From contig PUMR01000059.1 in NCBI GenBank assembly GCA_003551455.1, positions 1 to 29,941 of the forward strand: 29,941 nucleotides of DNA, written 5' to 3'. The DNA is from Mollicutes bacterium (GTDB lineage: Bacteria > Bacillota_I > Bacilli_A > Izemoplasmatales > Izemoplasmataceae). The notes beneath the pieces are model-generated. The model was not told where the DNA came from and ran no database searches. It saw only the letters and a list, made by a program, of their open reading frames with translations. The translations under genes were made by a program, and so were the position numbers. Below, in pieces: positions 14,015-24,400 of the stretch. The first letter of the stretch is position 1; every line of letters starts with the position of its first letter.

Positions 14015-15688
14015 TCATTCGACAGCGAAAAGGTAGTCGTAAATCTCTTGTGCGCCCTCGATGACGTCGATCTCGATCTCGGGGTGTTTCTCGCCGATGT
14101 GCGCGTTCAAGGCATCGACCTCTTCTTTGTCCACGTTCTTGCCGTGCATGATGGTGATGATCTCGCTCTCTTCGTCGATCATGCGGTCGATGAGGTCCTT
14201 GATCGTGGCCAGTCGTTCTTTGTGGGCGGTGACGATGTCACCGTCGAGGAGGCCGATGTAGTCGTCCTTCTTGATCTTGAGTCCGTTCACCTGCGTGTCG
14301 CGGACCGCGTAGGTCACCTCGCCGCTTTTCACGTGCTCGATGAGTTCCTTCATCTCTTCGACGGTCTCGTCGACATCCTGATTGGCATCGAACATGGTGA
14401 GCGAGGCATAGCCTTGCGGAATGGTCTTTGCGGGCAACACGACGATGTTCCGGTCGTCGAGCGCCTGTGCGGCGTGTTCGGCTGAAAGGAAGACGTTCTT
14501 GTTGTTGGGGATGATGAGGATGTTTTTCGCGTTCACCTGTTCGACGGCATCGACGAAATCCTGGGTGGACGGGTTCATCGTCTGGCCGCCGTCGATGACA
14601 TGGTCGACCCCCATCTCGTGGAACATCTCCTTGAGTCCTTCTCCGTTCACGACCGTGATGATGCCGTATTTTTTGGGGGGAGTCTTCTTCTCTTTGAACT
14701 CCTTGGCTTCATGTTCATGACCGCAGTCATCATGATGACCGTGGGCGTCGGGGGAATGCAAGAGCGTTTCCGTGTGCTGCATGTCCATGTTCTCGATCTT
14801 CAGGTTGGCGAATTCACCATAGATCTGGGCGACATTCAAGGCGTCGCCGGGTTTTTCCGTATGGACGTGCACTTTACAGATCTCTTCATCGGCGACCACG
14901 ACGATGGAATCGCCGAGCCGTTTGAGTTGTTTGGTGAGTTTTTCCTTGTTGAAGTTCTTGTCGGGATTGAGCTGGATGATGAACTCGGTGCAATAACCGA
15001 ACTCCTCTGCCGTTTCTTCACCCTCGGCCTTCCGGCGGCGACGACGGGGCTCTTTCTCGGCTTCGAAGACTTCGCCCTCGAGCGCGGCCACCATCCCTTC
15101 GACGATATAGACGAGACCGGCCGCACCGCTGTCGACGACACCGGACTCTTTGAGTACGGGCAGAAGGTCAGGAGTGCGTTCAAGGCTCTCTTGGGCTTCG
15201 GTGAGATAGACTTTCAGGACATCGAGAATCTCGGTCTCCTCGTCTGTCGACTCTTCCGCCTTGTCGGCGGCTTCTCTCGCAACGGTGAGAATCGTCCCCT
15301 CGACAGGGTTGATCACGGCTCCGTAGGCTTGTTTGACCCCCTGTTTCAAGCCTTCGACAAAATGGACGGCCGAAGCGACCGTGAGTCTCACAAAGGCCTT
15401 GGCAAAACCACTGAAGAGCTGCGACAAGATGACACCCGAGTTCCCGCGGGCCCCCATGAGGAGTCCGCGGGAGAGAGCTTTGCCCACCTTTTCGATGGGT
15501 TCATCTTCCATATCTTCGATGGCTTTCACGCCGGACATCATCGTCGATTGCATATTGCTGCCGGTATCTCCGTCGGGGACGGGGAACACATTCAGATCAT
15601 TTATCTCTTGCGAGTGTTTTTTCAGTTTGAGACTGCCGTTTTTTATGATCAGTTTGAACAGGTTGCCGTCGATTTCCATTGGGTTCAT
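14015..15688 (-). CDS. fakA: Fatty acid kinase catalytic subunit FakA (YloV; DAK-type)
   Basis: FakA phosphorylates FakB-bound fatty acids to acyl-phosphate, feeding exogenous fatty acids to PlsX/PlsY. The 557-residue protein has an N-terminal DhaL-type kinase domain (about 1-200). Its VFPVPDGDTGSNM holds the Mg-ATP aspartates (Asp39, Asp41), and GARGNSGVILSQ follows. The middle domain contains Cys233 and CKVHVH (271-276), residues matching the metal site I recall for S. aureus FakA, and a C-terminal DegV-like region follows. A His-rich stretch at 305-326 (H305, H311, H316, H318, H319, C322, H324, H326) sits at the middle/C-terminal boundary and is not typical. ATG 15688 is nine bases after GGAGG; ATG 15697 directly abuts it. 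The Asp23-family gene usual before fakA is missing. Confidence 0.95.
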   Translation of the reverse strand: MNPMEIDGNLFKLIIKNGSLKLKKHSQEINDLNVFPVPDGDTGSNMQSTMMSGVKAIEDMEDEPIEKVGKALSRGLLMGARGNSGVILSQLFSGFAKAFVRLTVASAVHFVEGLKQGVKQAYGAVINPVEGTILTVAREAADKAEESTDEETEILDVLKVYLTEAQESLERTPDLLPVLKESGVVDSGAAGLVYIVEGMVAALEGEVFEAEKEPRRRRRKAEGEETAEEFGYCTEFIIQLNPDKNFNKEKLTKQLKRLGDSIVVVADEEICKVHVHTEKPGDALNVAQIYGEFANLKIENMDMQHTETLLHSPDAHGHHDDCGHEHEAKEFKEKKTPPKKYGIITVVNGEGLKEMFHEMGVDHVIDGGQTMNPSTQDFVDAVEQVNAKNILIIPNNKNVFLSAEHAAQALDDRNIVVLPAKTIPQGYASLTMFDANQDVDETVEEMKELIEHVKSGEVTYAVRDTQVNGLKIKKDDYIGLLDGDIVTAHKERLATIKDLIDRMIDEESEIITIMHGKNVDKEEVDALNAHIGEKHPEIEIDVIEGAQEIYDYLFAVE

Positions 15689-15769
15689 AGAACACATCCT
15701 CCGAATGAGTTTTAGGGCTTCCTGACAAGGAGAAAGCTTTGATAACCATAGTATTATAAGGCTTTTCTA

Positions 15770-15798
15770 ATTGTATCACACGCCCTATATATTTGCAA
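15770..15798 (-). promoter_or_regulatory. Promoter of fakA
   Basis: Minus-strand -35 TTGCAA (15798-15793), 17-bp spacer and -10 TACAAT (15775-15770) preceded by TGA (extended -10). A second -10-like TATAAT lies at 15758-15753 with a poor -35. The leader from the first promoter would be about 75 nt; I see no strong structure in it. Confidence 0.7.
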
Positions 15799-15844
15799 CA
15801 CAACCCCTTGTGATGCGGGAAAGGGGCCATCCCGGAAAAAACTC

Positions 15845-15872
15845 TTGATTTTTGACGGCTTTGTGATATAAT
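15845..15872 (+). promoter_or_regulatory. Promoter of rpmB
   Basis: Plus-strand -35 TTGATT (15845-15850), 16-bp spacer and -10 TATAAT (15867-15872) preceded by TGA (extended -10). The expected start near 15879 leaves about 37 nt of leader. A TTGACG at 15852 is too close to the -10 to act as its -35. Confidence 0.72.
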
Positions 15873-15915
15873 GTGTAAGGTTTGAACCAGAAACCACCAT
15901 GAATGGAGGATTCTC

Positions 15916-16104
15916 ATGGCGAAACAATGCTATATCACCGGCAAGAAGAACATGTCCGGCAACCGTCGCTCCTTCTCGTTGGCGGCGACACGGAGAAAAT
16001 GGAAAGCGAATCTCCAAAAAGTGAGAATCGAAGAAAACGGCGAAAAGAAAACGGTCTACGTTTCTGCCAGGGCGCTGAAGAAAGGGAACATCAAGCGCGC
16101 CTGA
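15916..16104 (+). CDS. rpmB: Large-subunit ribosomal protein L28
   Basis: L28 is a small basic protein of the 50S subunit. The 62-residue product opens [19 protein letters not shown] and contains KANLQKVRI and [11 protein letters not shown], matching the family end to end and the usual 62-residue length. The zinc-binding CxxC forms have more cysteines; only Cys5 is present. ATG 15916 follows TGGAGG at six bases. It is a monocistronic unit divergent from fakA, as in B. subtilis, and convergent with the rlmN-thiN operon. Confidence 0.98.
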   Translation: MAKQCYITGKKNMSGNRRSFSLAATRRKWKANLQKVRIEENGEKKTVYVSARALKKGNIKRA

Positions 16105-16137
16105 AGAAACGCGCCCATTCCCCATGACCACTGACTG

Positions 16138-16166
16138 AGCCGATTGGATTCAATCGGCTTTTCTTA
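16138..16166 (+). terminator. First intrinsic terminator of rpmB
   Basis: AGCCGATTG (16138-16146), loop GATT and CAATCGGCT (16151-16159) form a 9-bp perfect stem, followed by TTTCTT. It is 34 nt after the rpmB stop. There is no T-run on the opposite side. Confidence 0.88.
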
Positions 16167-16198
16167 TGGATAAAAATCGAACTCTCTCCTTTTTTTGG

Positions 16199-16224
16199 CA
16201 CTGCCTTGCGGCAGTGTTTTTTTT
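16199..16224 (+). terminator. Second, tandem intrinsic terminator facing the same way
   Basis: CACTGCC (16199-16205), loop TTGC and GGCAGTG (16210-16216) are followed by eight Ts (16217-16224). On the minus strand the stem is followed by CCAAAAAAA, so it does not end the thiN transcript. No gene lies between the two hairpins. Confidence 0.88.
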
Positions 16225-16227
16225 AGC

Positions 16228-16833
16228 TCAATCGTTCGCCGCGATCATGAGCAGGAGCCCGCTTCGGAAACGGACTACGCCTTGCCCCTCGTTGGAGATG
16301 CAGAGGGGGTCGTCCACGGCAAGATCGTAATTTTTCAGTTCGTAGGCGAAATCCTCGAGGTCGAGTCCTTGCACCCTTTCTACGGCGAAAAAGGAGATGA
16401 AATCATAGTCGTGCACGATCCGGTGTTCTCCGGGGGTGAGGATGCGCATGAGCTGGTTGTCGGTGACAAAGGTCACATCGCCGCGACGCAAAAAGAGGAA
16501 GTTGCCGTAGGTGTGGTCGAGACGGCGGCCGATACCACCATAGACCGTCACACTCGCCGCTTTCCGACGGAAAGCCTCCTCGATGGCGATGTCGGTGTCC
16601 GTCTTCGCCTTCGCCTCGGCGAAGACCTTGACGACGGGGGTCTTCTCCTTGATATGTTCGAACTCTTCCGCGGTGACGCTGTCGAAATCCCCCACGGCCA
16701 CATCGAGACAGAGCCCCTTCTCGAGAGCGTGGAAAGCGCCTTTGTCGACGCCGATCAAGAGTTCGTCCTCTTCTTTTTGATAATGTCTCTCGATCGTGTA
16801 GTTGATGGGAGCGGCGAAGATCTTCGCCTTCAT
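16228..16833 (-). CDS. thiN: Thiamine pyrophosphokinase (ThiN/YloS)
   Basis: ThiN transfers pyrophosphate from ATP to thiamine, giving TPP in the salvage pathway. The 201-residue protein has GVDKGAFHAL (28-37), VGDFDSV with acidic metal ligands near Asp49/Asp51, AKTDTDIAIEEA with Lys77, Asp79 and Asp81, and YGGIGRRLDHTYGN (98-111). All are family hallmarks. ATG 16833 overlaps the rpe stop as ATGA; the frame is open further upstream inside rpe but without conserved sequence. Last gene of the operon that begins at rlmN. Order rsgA-rpe-thiN matches B. subtilis. Confidence 0.95.
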   Translation of the reverse strand: MKAKIFAAPINYTIERHYQKEEDELLIGVDKGAFHALEKGLCLDVAVGDFDSVTAEEFEHIKEKTPVVKVFAEAKAKTDTDIAIEEAFRRKAASVTVYGGIGRRLDHTYGNFLFLRRGDVTFVTDNQLMRILTPGEHRIVHDYDFISFFAVERVQGLDLEDFAYELKNYDLAVDDPLCISNEGQGVVRFRSGLLLMIAAND

Positions 16834-17465
16834 GAGCGCACCTCTTCGATCCTTCTCTCCCGCTCTTTCGAGCCGAAGATGAAGGAGCCCGCTACCATGA
16901 CATCGGCGCCGGCCTCCTTGCAGAGACTCGCGGTCTCCTTGTTTATGCCGCCGTCGACGACGATGTCGAAATCGTGGCCGTTCTTCTCTTTCCATTCTTT
17001 GAGTTCACGGATCTTCGGCAGGGCTTCCGGCAGGAAGGATTGTCCGCCGAAACCGGGTTCGACGCTCATCACGAGAACGAGATCGATGTGGGCAAGATAG
17101 GGAAGCAGGTCGGCCACGGGCGTTTTCGGCTTCAAGGACAACCCCGCTTTGACGCCTTTCTCATGCAGGGTGTCGATGGCCTTGACGACATCGTCGACGG
17201 CCTCGATGTGGAAGGTGATGTGGTCGCTGCCGGCGGCGATGAAAGCGTCGAAGTAGGCCTCGGGGTTCGCGAGCATGAGATGGGTGTCGAAGATTTGCTT
17301 GGAATGGGGACGCATGGCTTTCACGACGGCCGGGCCGATGGTGAGGTTCGGGACGAAATGACCGTCCATGATGTCGATATGGAGCCATTCCGCGGTTTTC
17401 ACGGAGTCGATTTCCTCCTTCAGACGGCTGAAATCGGCAGAAAGGATGCTCGGTGCTACGCGCAT
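16830..17465 (-). CDS. rpe: Ribulose-phosphate 3-epimerase
   Basis: Rpe interconverts ribulose 5-phosphate and xylulose 5-phosphate in the pentose phosphate pathway. The 211-residue TIM-barrel protein has all expected active-site residues: HIDIMDGHFVPN with His29 and Asp31, THLM with His62, and VVDGGIN with Asp171. The phosphate-binding VEPGFGGQ and VAGSFIFG are also clear. I chose ATG 17465, six bases after AGGAGGT; ATG 17471 abuts the ribosome site. It lies 12 nt after rsgA and overlaps thiN by 4 nt. Confidence 0.97.
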   Translation of the reverse strand: MRVAPSILSADFSRLKEEIDSVKTAEWLHIDIMDGHFVPNLTIGPAVVKAMRPHSKQIFDTHLMLANPEAYFDAFIAAGSDHITFHIEAVDDVVKAIDTLHEKGVKAGLSLKPKTPVADLLPYLAHIDLVLVMSVEPGFGGQSFLPEALPKIRELKEWKEKNGHDFDIVVDGGINKETASLCKEAGADVMVAGSFIFGSKERERRIEEVRS

Positions 17466-17477
17466 GGTCATACCTCC

Positions 17478-18344
17478 TCAGTAGCGTTTCGGTCGTTCGA
17501 TGAGCTCTTCCAGGATGCGACGATAGTTGTCATAACGGCGTTTCGGGACATCTCCCCCATCGACGGCCGCTTTCACGGCGCATCCGGGCTCATCCATGTG
17601 GGTGCAGCCCCGGAAGCGGCAGTCATGGGAGATTTCGAAAAGGTCGGGATAATGATGCGACACCTCTTCCGGTTCGAGCTTTGGCAAATCGAGTTTCGAG
17701 AAGCCGGGCGTATCGGCCACGAGACCTTGGGCCACAGGCAGAAGTTCCACATGGCGGGTGGTGTGCCGCCCCCTCCCGAGCGCTTTCGAGATGTCACCGA
17801 CCTTCAAGGAGAGGGAAGAATCCAGGACGTTGAGGATGCTCGATTTGCCGGTGCCGGTCTGGCCGGCGAAGACGGAGACCTTCGAGGCGATGAGGCTCTG
17901 CAGCTTCTCGAGGCCTTCTCCGGTCTGGGCCGAAAGGAAAAAGACATGATAGAAGGTCTCATAGTAGCCGAGCTCTTCTTCCAACGCCTTGCGTTCCGTT
18001 TCGCTGAGAAGGTCGGCCTTGTTCACGACGATGACGGGCTCGATGCCTTCGGCCTCGATCATGAGCAGAAACCTGTCGAGCAGGAAGGAGCTGAAGGGCG
18101 GCTCCTTGGCCGAGTTCACGAGGATGGCCCTGTCGACGTTGGCGATGGGGGGACGGTCGAGGTCGCTGGTCCGCGCTTCGATGTCTTTGATCAGTTCCCC
18201 GTCGAAATGGGCGATGTCGCCCACTTTCGGAGAAGTCCTCTGATGACGGAACTTGCCCCGCGGTTTCAGTTCATGCTTTTTTCCCACTTCGTCCAACACG
18301 GTGTAGATACCGCCGATGAGTTTCACGATTCGTCCTTTCGGCAT
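17478..18344 (-). CDS. rsgA: Ribosome small-subunit GTPase RsgA (YloQ)
   Basis: RsgA is a circularly permuted GTPase that checks late 30S assembly. The 288-residue protein has an N-terminal OB domain, then G4 NKAD (108-111), SAQTG, G1 GQTGTGKSS (161-169), switch GRGRHTT (190-196) and G3 DTPG (211-214), in the permuted order. A zinc-finger domain follows with Cys242, Cys247, His249 and Cys255. ATG 18344 is preceded by TAGGAGG, which contains the stop codon of the ABC permease gene 8 nt upstream. In B. subtilis the gene before rsgA is the Ser/Thr kinase prkC; here it is an ABC permease. Confidence 0.97.
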   Translation of the reverse strand: MPKGRIVKLIGGIYTVLDEVGKKHELKPRGKFRHQRTSPKVGDIAHFDGELIKDIEARTSDLDRPPIANVDRAILVNSAKEPPFSSFLLDRFLLMIEAEGIEPVIVVNKADLLSETERKALEEELGYYETFYHVFFLSAQTGEGLEKLQSLIASKVSVFAGQTGTGKSSILNVLDSSLSLKVGDISKALGRGRHTTRHVELLPVAQGLVADTPGFSKLDLPKLEPEEVSHHYPDLFEISHDCRFRGCTHMDEPGCAVKAAVDGGDVPKRRYDNYRRILEELIERPKRY

Positions 18345-18352
18345 GGTTCCTC

Positions 18353-20713
18353 CTATTCCTGATAGATGGCCAGAGCGTCTTTCAGACTCATGTGGTCGAT
18401 CTTCCGTTTGGCCGACATCGTCCCGAGGGACAACGCCGCCATGAAGAGCGCGAAATAGATGATCATCTGCAGCGGGGTGATGGCGAGCGGCACCATGAAC
18501 TCATACATTCCCGCCACCCAGCGCTGGGTGAAGGCGAAAGCGAGCAGACTGACGGGGATTCCCACCACGAAGCAGGCCAAAGCCGCTTTCACATAACCGC
18601 CGAGGATAATCTTGCGGATGGTGCTATTATCATAGCCCAAAACCTTGAACATCGCAAGCGGGTAGTAATGGTCCTCGACGAGCATGACCGTGAGAAGATA
18701 CACCACGACGAGGGCGATGAAGAGGGCGCTTCCGACAAGGAAACGGAAAAAGACATTGAAGATGTCATGCGTGTCGCGGAGCTGCTCGATGATGTCTTCG
18801 GTATAGACGACAAGGGCGTAGTCCGCTTCGGGACTCTCGGATAGATAGACGACATTGTGGGCGGAAGCATCGCCGAACAACCACTCGGCGACAACCTCCC
18901 GCGAGGCGAAGACGTGGCTGCCGGCATAGATGTCGGCCACCCCGGTGATTTCCAGCTCGAGGCGCTCACCGGCGAGGGTCATCTCGACGGTGTCGCCTTC
19001 ACGAAGACCGCTCAGGTCGCGGAATCCCCGGCTGATGACAAGCCCTGCTTCGAGTCCTCCTTCGAGATTCCGCCCTCTCGAGTCTTGTAAAGGATGGAGC
19101 GTCTGTGCTTCCGAGAGAGCGACCAGGGCGGCGTTCGTCTCATCGATGCGGACGGAAAGCTCGAGGGCGGCCTCGCCTTCGTCGGGCTCTTGGAAAAGGA
19201 TATCTTCGGTATAGGCTTTCGCTTCGATGCCGGTCCCGCCATAATAGGCGGGAAGGGTGCCTTCCAACATGTCATGCATGCCGAAACTGAAGAAGCCGGC
19301 GAAAAGGGCCCCGAAAAGCCCCGCGACAAAGACGGCGAACTTGCCCGGACGTCTTTTGATGAAGGCTGCCTGCATCCGCATGAGGAAGGAGAGGCGGCCG
19401 ATACCTTTCCGGAAAATCTTCAAGCCGCCTTTGGCCCATTCGGTCAAGGCGGGATGGATGAGGTGGACGGGCCGCTTCCCGAGCAGGCGCTTCATCAATA
19501 GGAACGACAAGCCGAGAAGGAGCCCCAAAGGCAAAGCGAGCGCGATCACGAGCGTCACGGCGCGAAAGCGGATGTCGCCTTCCGGCAAAAGATAGAAGTC
19601 CAAGAAGACATCCTGGAAGGGATGGGCGAAGAAATACCCCGCCACATAGCCCAAAAGGAGGAAAAGAAGCGCGAAGAGGCCGATGAAGGCCAATAAGGGC
19701 AAAATCAGGGCCGAGTCGGGCACACCGAGCGCTTTCAGCACGCCGAATGGCCGACTGTTCGCCCGGAGGGTCTTCAAGAGCGAGAGCACGATGATGAGAA
19801 GGCCCAGAAGGGCGATGAAGGCCGAGATGAGCAGCGCAAAAGCGTGGCCCCCTTCGATTTCGGCATAGATGGCGCCGCTGCGCATGTTGTTTTCGGTGAG
19901 GGTGAGATTTTCCAAGAATGGGGCTGCGAAAAAGGCGTCTCTATCGAACATGTCTTCGAGCTCGCGCGCGCCCGTCTCTTCCAGAGTGCCCGCAAAATAG
20001 GCCCTTTTCGGTGCGCCGAACCCTGCGAAGTCCTCTTCAGCAAGAAGCGCCAGCGTCTGCTTGGTGCTGTCGAAAAGGAAGGGGTGGTCGAAGACGGGCA
20101 GGTTGTAGTCGGGAAAGAGCACGAAGCCCGTGACGACAAAGGTCTTTTCGGCGACGACGAACTCGTCGCCGAGAGCGATGTCGTTGGCCCGGGCGTAGTT
20201 CTCCAAGATGGCGACTTCGCCGGTATCGGGCTTTTCTCCTTCTGCGACATGGGTCTTGTTGATGGTGGCGGCGTCGTTCAGAATGCGCATCCGATGATTC
20301 ACATCATCCCGGGGAAGCGGGAGGTCGATATAGAGTCTCGCTTCGAGCCCGACACCCGGGAAGACGTCAAGCAGTGTTTCCTTGCGCAAAGAAAGGATCT
20401 CGGCGTGACAAGCCGTATCCACGTTGGAGAGCGCCGAGAGGGTCTCTACCCCCTCAAATCCGCATACATCGCGGACATGTCCCCTTTCCGCCGGCAACAA
20501 CCGGTCGGAAATCTCGACGGAGAAATCCTCCTGATTGGTCTCTTCGAAATAGGTCTCGCTCGCTTCCCGGATGGCCGCGATACTTTCGGCCATGGACGTG
20601 TAGACGAAACCGCTCGTGAAAAGGAGGATTCCGAGCAGGAGAAACGAGAGCCAGCGTTTCTTCATGAACCGCCAAGCATGGAGAAAATGGATCCTAATGC
20701 CAGTGGATCTCAT
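18353..20713 (-). CDS. FtsX/MacB-type ABC transporter permease
   Basis: The 786-residue protein has the layout of large Bacillota FtsX-like permeases. One N-terminal membrane helix (about 21-40) is followed by an extracellular domain of about 240 residues and a three-helix block (about 288-410). A fifth helix ([19 protein letters not shown]) precedes a second extracellular domain, and a final three-helix block ends the protein. Both helix blocks contain the FtsX core with a conserved coupling segment ([22 protein letters not shown]). Such pairs usually export lipids, peptides or lipoproteins, or resist antimicrobial peptides, rather than import solutes; the substrate is unknown. The ATG at 20713 overlaps the ATPase gene by 20 nt and has AAGGTG seven bases before it, so the two are translationally coupled. 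Confidence 0.9.
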   Translation of the reverse strand: MRSTGIRIHFLHAWRFMKKRWLSFLLLGILLFTSGFVYTSMAESIAAIREASETYFEETNQEDFSVEISDRLLPAERGHVRDVCGFEGVETLSALSNVDTACHAEILSLRKETLLDVFPGVGLEARLYIDLPLPRDDVNHRMRILNDAATINKTHVAEGEKPDTGEVAILENYARANDIALGDEFVVAEKTFVVTGFVLFPDYNLPVFDHPFLFDSTKQTLALLAEEDFAGFGAPKRAYFAGTLEETGARELEDMFDRDAFFAAPFLENLTLTENNMRSGAIYAEIEGGHAFALLISAFIALLGLLIIVLSLLKTLRANSRPFGVLKALGVPDSALILPLLAFIGLFALLFLLLGYVAGYFFAHPFQDVFLDFYLLPEGDIRFRAVTLVIALALPLGLLLGLSFLLMKRLLGKRPVHLIHPALTEWAKGGLKIFRKGIGRLSFLMRMQAAFIKRRPGKFAVFVAGLFGALFAGFFSFGMHDMLEGTLPAYYGGTGIEAKAYTEDILFQEPDEGEAALELSVRIDETNAALVALSEAQTLHPLQDSRGRNLEGGLEAGLVISRGFRDLSGLREGDTVEMTLAGERLELEITGVADIYAGSHVFASREVVAEWLFGDASAHNVVYLSESPEADYALVVYTEDIIEQLRDTHDIFNVFFRFLVGSALFIALVVVYLLTVMLVEDHYYPLAMFKVLGYDNSTIRKIILGGYVKAALACFVVGIPVSLLAFAFTQRWVAGMYEFMVPLAITPLQMIIYFALFMAALSLGTMSAKRKIDHMSLKDALAIYQE

Positions 20714-21395
20714 CGGGAGACACCTTCTTCTCGTTGCGCTCGTCGGCGACGATCTCGCCCGAGGTCAATGTGACCACTCTGTCGGCTATCGATGCGATCG
20801 CTTTGTTGTGGGTGACGAGGACGATCGTCGTCCGCAAGTCCGTGTGGATTTTCTTCAAGAGTTTCAAGACTTCTTTGCCCGTCTCTTCGTCCAGCGAGCC
20901 CGTCGGCTCGTCGCAAAAGAGGATCTTCGGTTTCTTGACGAGCGCCCGGGCGATGGCGACGCGTTGTTGCTCGCCACCGGAGAGTTCATAAGGGTATTTG
21001 TCGGCATGTTCTTCCAAGAGGACCATGCGTAGGGCTTCCATGGGAGAGTGGGCGTCTTTCGTCCCGTAAGCTCCCGTCTCGACATTCTCGGCCACGGTCA
21101 GGGTCGACAGGAGATAGTACTGCTGGAAGACGAAGCCGAGATGGTCGCGGCGGAAAGCGAGCAGTCCCTTCTCGGAACGGCCGGCGATATTCTCCTCACC
21201 GATGGTGATCTCCCCCTCGGAGACCGAGTCGAGCCCGCCCATGACATTCAACAGCGTGCTCTTGCCGCTCCCCGAAGGCCCCAACACGACGACGAACTCG
21301 CCCGAAGGGATCTCGAGGTCGACCCCTCGCAGGGCGACGGCTTCCACCTTTGTCTGCATGAAGGTCTTTTTGACATGTTTCAAACGGATGTCCAT
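20694..21395 (-). CDS. ABC transporter ATP-binding protein (MacB/LolD type)
   Basis: The 233-residue ATPase has Walker A GPSGSGKS (39-46), Q-loop Gln91, signature [15 protein letters not shown] (138-152) and Walker [14 protein letters not shown] (158-170), with the switch His in LVTHN. The [15 protein letters not shown] segment and the EPTGSLD form are typical of the MacB/LolD/FtsE group that works with FtsX-like permeases, fitting the next gene. ATG 21395 is placed seven bases after GAGGG; ATG 21401 is almost on the ribosome site. It follows addA by 17 nt and overlaps the permease by 20 nt. Confidence 0.95.
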   Translation of the reverse strand: MDIRLKHVKKTFMQTKVEAVALRGVDLEIPSGEFVVVLGPSGSGKSTLLNVMGGLDSVSEGEITIGEENIAGRSEKGLLAFRRDHLGFVFQQYYLLSTLTVAENVETGAYGTKDAHSPMEALRMVLLEEHADKYPYELSGGEQQRVAIARALVKKPKILFCDEPTGSLDEETGKEVLKLLKKIHTDLRTTIVLVTHNKAIASIADRVVTLTSGEIVADERNEKKVSPDEIHWH

Positions 21396-21412
21396 GCGCA
21401 TTCCCTCACAAT

Positions 21413-24400
21413 CTATACGTCGATTTCACGGAAGCGTCCTTCGAGAATGGAATAGAGATATCCCTTCGGTCGCTCTCCGAGGATCCTCTCGAGGATGTCC
21501 GCATAGTTTCTCACTTGTTCGTCGTAAGCCTGCTTGTCGATGTTTTCGAGTTTGTAGTCGATGATGATATAGCCTTCTTCCGTCTCCAGGAGGAGGTCCA
21601 CATAGCCTGTCGTTTCTTGGGTCTCGTCCGCAAGATGGAGCGGATATTCCTTGAAAGCCCGCTTGATTTTCAAAGCTGCCATGAGCGGCTGCCGCAAAAA
21701 TGTCGCGAGATGTCTTTTCTGGGCGGTATCGGTACCGAGCCTCTCGATTTCCTCGTCGGCAGGGGCCGTGAAGTCGATATCCTCGAAGAGTCCGTGGATC
21801 CTCTCGCCTTCTTCGAGGGCCTTGAGCCGTTTCTCGTCGAGGAGTTCCTGCACGCCTACGCTCGGTTTTTTGCGGGCGATGGCCGCCTCGGTTTCCAAAA
21901 AGGGCGCATAGGTCTTCTTGACAGAATGCAGGGCGGGAAGCTTCCTGGAAGGCCGTCCGAGGGCGGGAACGGCACCGGTGTGCTCGAGGTCCACTTGGCG
22001 CACACAGCCGGCGACATCGTCCTTCACGGCCCGGAGGATGTCCGCGAAAGAGTTGGCGCTCCGGCGGGTGAAACGCTCGATGCGGCCCGCTTCGTCCCGG
22101 GCGACTGACACGTCTTTTTCAGGATCCGTGCCCGCGATCACGGTGAGACTCTCTTTCGCCCTCGTCATGGCCACATAGAGGAGGCGGAGACGTTCGCTCA
22201 CTTCCGCTTCCCTCTCCTTGGTCCGTTTCAGGGCGAAAGCGAGGTTCTTGTCCAGTCCTTCCTGGAAATGGGGGATGAGAAACCCGAGTTCGGGGTCGAA
22301 GTCGTAGTTCCTCTGTGATGAGAAACGGAAACGGCGATGGGTGTGGGGGATGTATACCTTCGGAAACTCGAGCCCTTTCGACTTGTGCATGGTGAGAAGG
22401 TGCACTTTGTCCGGCGAAAAGGGCTTTTGCGAGACCAGTTCCTTGTCGAGGCCGGCTTCTTGCAAGGCATCGAAGTAGTGGAGGAACTCCCGGATGCCGT
22501 CGCCTTTGCCGGCGCGCTCGTAAGCCAAGGAGAGGAGCTGGTCGAGACGGTTCTTGGCGGCCTCGGTGTTTGTGACGCGCACCAGCCGCCTGTAGAAGGA
22601 GAACATCTCCATGGTATCATGGACCGCCGCGGGAAGCGGCTGGGAAAGGATGGTTCCCGCAAGGTCGAAGAGCTCTTGAAAGAAATCCTCGAAAGGATCT
22701 TCGACATGTCGGGCCATGAAGATTTCCTTTTTCAGGAGACGTTCGGGAAAGAGGACGTATTGCGAGGCGATCGCTTCATCGTCATAGTCGCAGAGGAATG
22801 AGCGGGTGACGCTCATGAAGGCGTGGCGGAACTTCTCTTCATAGACTTTCCGGTCCGCCAAAGAGACGACGAGGGTCAAGGCCTGTTTCAAGACGGCGAT
22901 CTCTTCTTGGGCGAGGAAGGAGGGATTCTTGTGGACGGAAAGAGGGATGCCGAGATGTTCGAAGACGGCGATGAAATCGTCGTAGCGGGTCGTGGTCTCG
23001 GTGAGAACGGCGAAATCCCCGTAGCGTGCGGGGCGGAGGGAATCGCCCTCGACGACTTTCTCCCCCTTTTCGATTCTTTGTTGGATGTCTCGGGCGAGAA
23101 AGAAGATTTCCGCCACGGTCCGGTCGTTCTTTTCGAAGAACTCCTTGTGGTCCTGAAGGTCATAGAGGGCGAGGTCCAGTCCGTAGCGGGTGTCCTCGTC
23201 GACAAGGCGCGAGTATTTCTCGTTGCCCGCTTGCAAAGCTTGGTGGTCGTCGTAGTCGATACCGCCGATCGTTTCGTCCATGACGGCGGAAAAGACCTTG
23301 TTCACGCTGTCAAGAAGGATTTGCCGGGAACGGAAGTTCTGGTTCAAAGGAATCGCGAGCCCGCCTTTTTCCTGTCGATAGTCTCGATATTTCGCGCTGA
23401 AAATCGTAGGGTCGGCATCGCGGAAACGATAGATCGACTGTTTGACATCGCCCACCATGTAGAGGTTGTCGGAAGTGAGCAGACCGAGCAATGCCTCCTG
23501 CATGGCGTTGGTGTCTTGGTACTCGTCGACCATGATTTCCGTGATGCTCTCCCGCAAAGCTTTGAGCACCGCGGGATTCTCTTCGAGGATCTCCATCACG
23601 AGCCGGACGATGGTGGCATAGTCGAAACTCTCTTCGGCCAGCTGTCTTTCCCTGTGGCGCTCATCAAAGCGGGCGAGGAGTCTCTCGAGCACCGCGGTAT
23701 GGTCTTTCGTCGCATAGAAAGCCCGGCGGTGTTCGGCTTCGTCCATTTCCACCCACTCTTTGAGCTCCTTCAACACCTCTTGGAGACCTTTTCGGTGACG
23801 TTTCACGGTCTCCAGCTCCTCTTCGTCGGGGGTGTCTTTCAGTTTCGCGGATAGACTGTTCAGTCTGGGGAGCTTGATTCCTTCTCGCATGAGGGAATGG
23901 ATAGTCTTGTAATCGGCGGCTGCCAAAAGGTCCCCCAGAGCGGTGCGGACCTCGTCGCGGAACAAGGCGGCCTCTTCGCCGAGCCGCTCTTCTTCCAATC
24001 TGTCGAGCTTCTCGGCAAGAAGGCGGATGCGGTCGAAGGTCTGTTCTTCATACATGGCGAAAAGGCGGGAAAAACGTTCCTCCGTGAAGCTTTCGGGACC
24101 GAGCGCATGCGCGAGCTTCTCACGGTCGGGATGGATGGAGAGGGCCTCATGAAAGAAGACGAGCTGCCGGCGCAAGGAGGAATCGTCCTTGTGGGCGAAC
24201 GTGGCGACATAGTCGAGGAAGGCATCGTCTTTTTCTGCGAAGGCTTCGGCCAGGACGCTGTCGGCGATCTCGTCCTTCAATATTTTCTGCCGGGCTTCAT
24301 CGGCCACATGGAGATTTCGGGAGATATTCTTCAAAAACCCGTATTTTCTGAGCAAGAACAGACAGAAACTGTCGAACGTGCGGATATGGGCGGCATCGAT

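Noticed and set aside
15703..15769. A riboswitch or structured leader before fakA
   Set aside because: Only weak 4-bp hairpins can be drawn, and no known aptamer core or terminator/antiterminator pair is visible.
15852..15857. TTGACG as -35 box of rpmB
   Set aside because: It is only 9 bp from the TATAAT at 15867. TTGATT at 15845 with a 16-bp spacer fits better.
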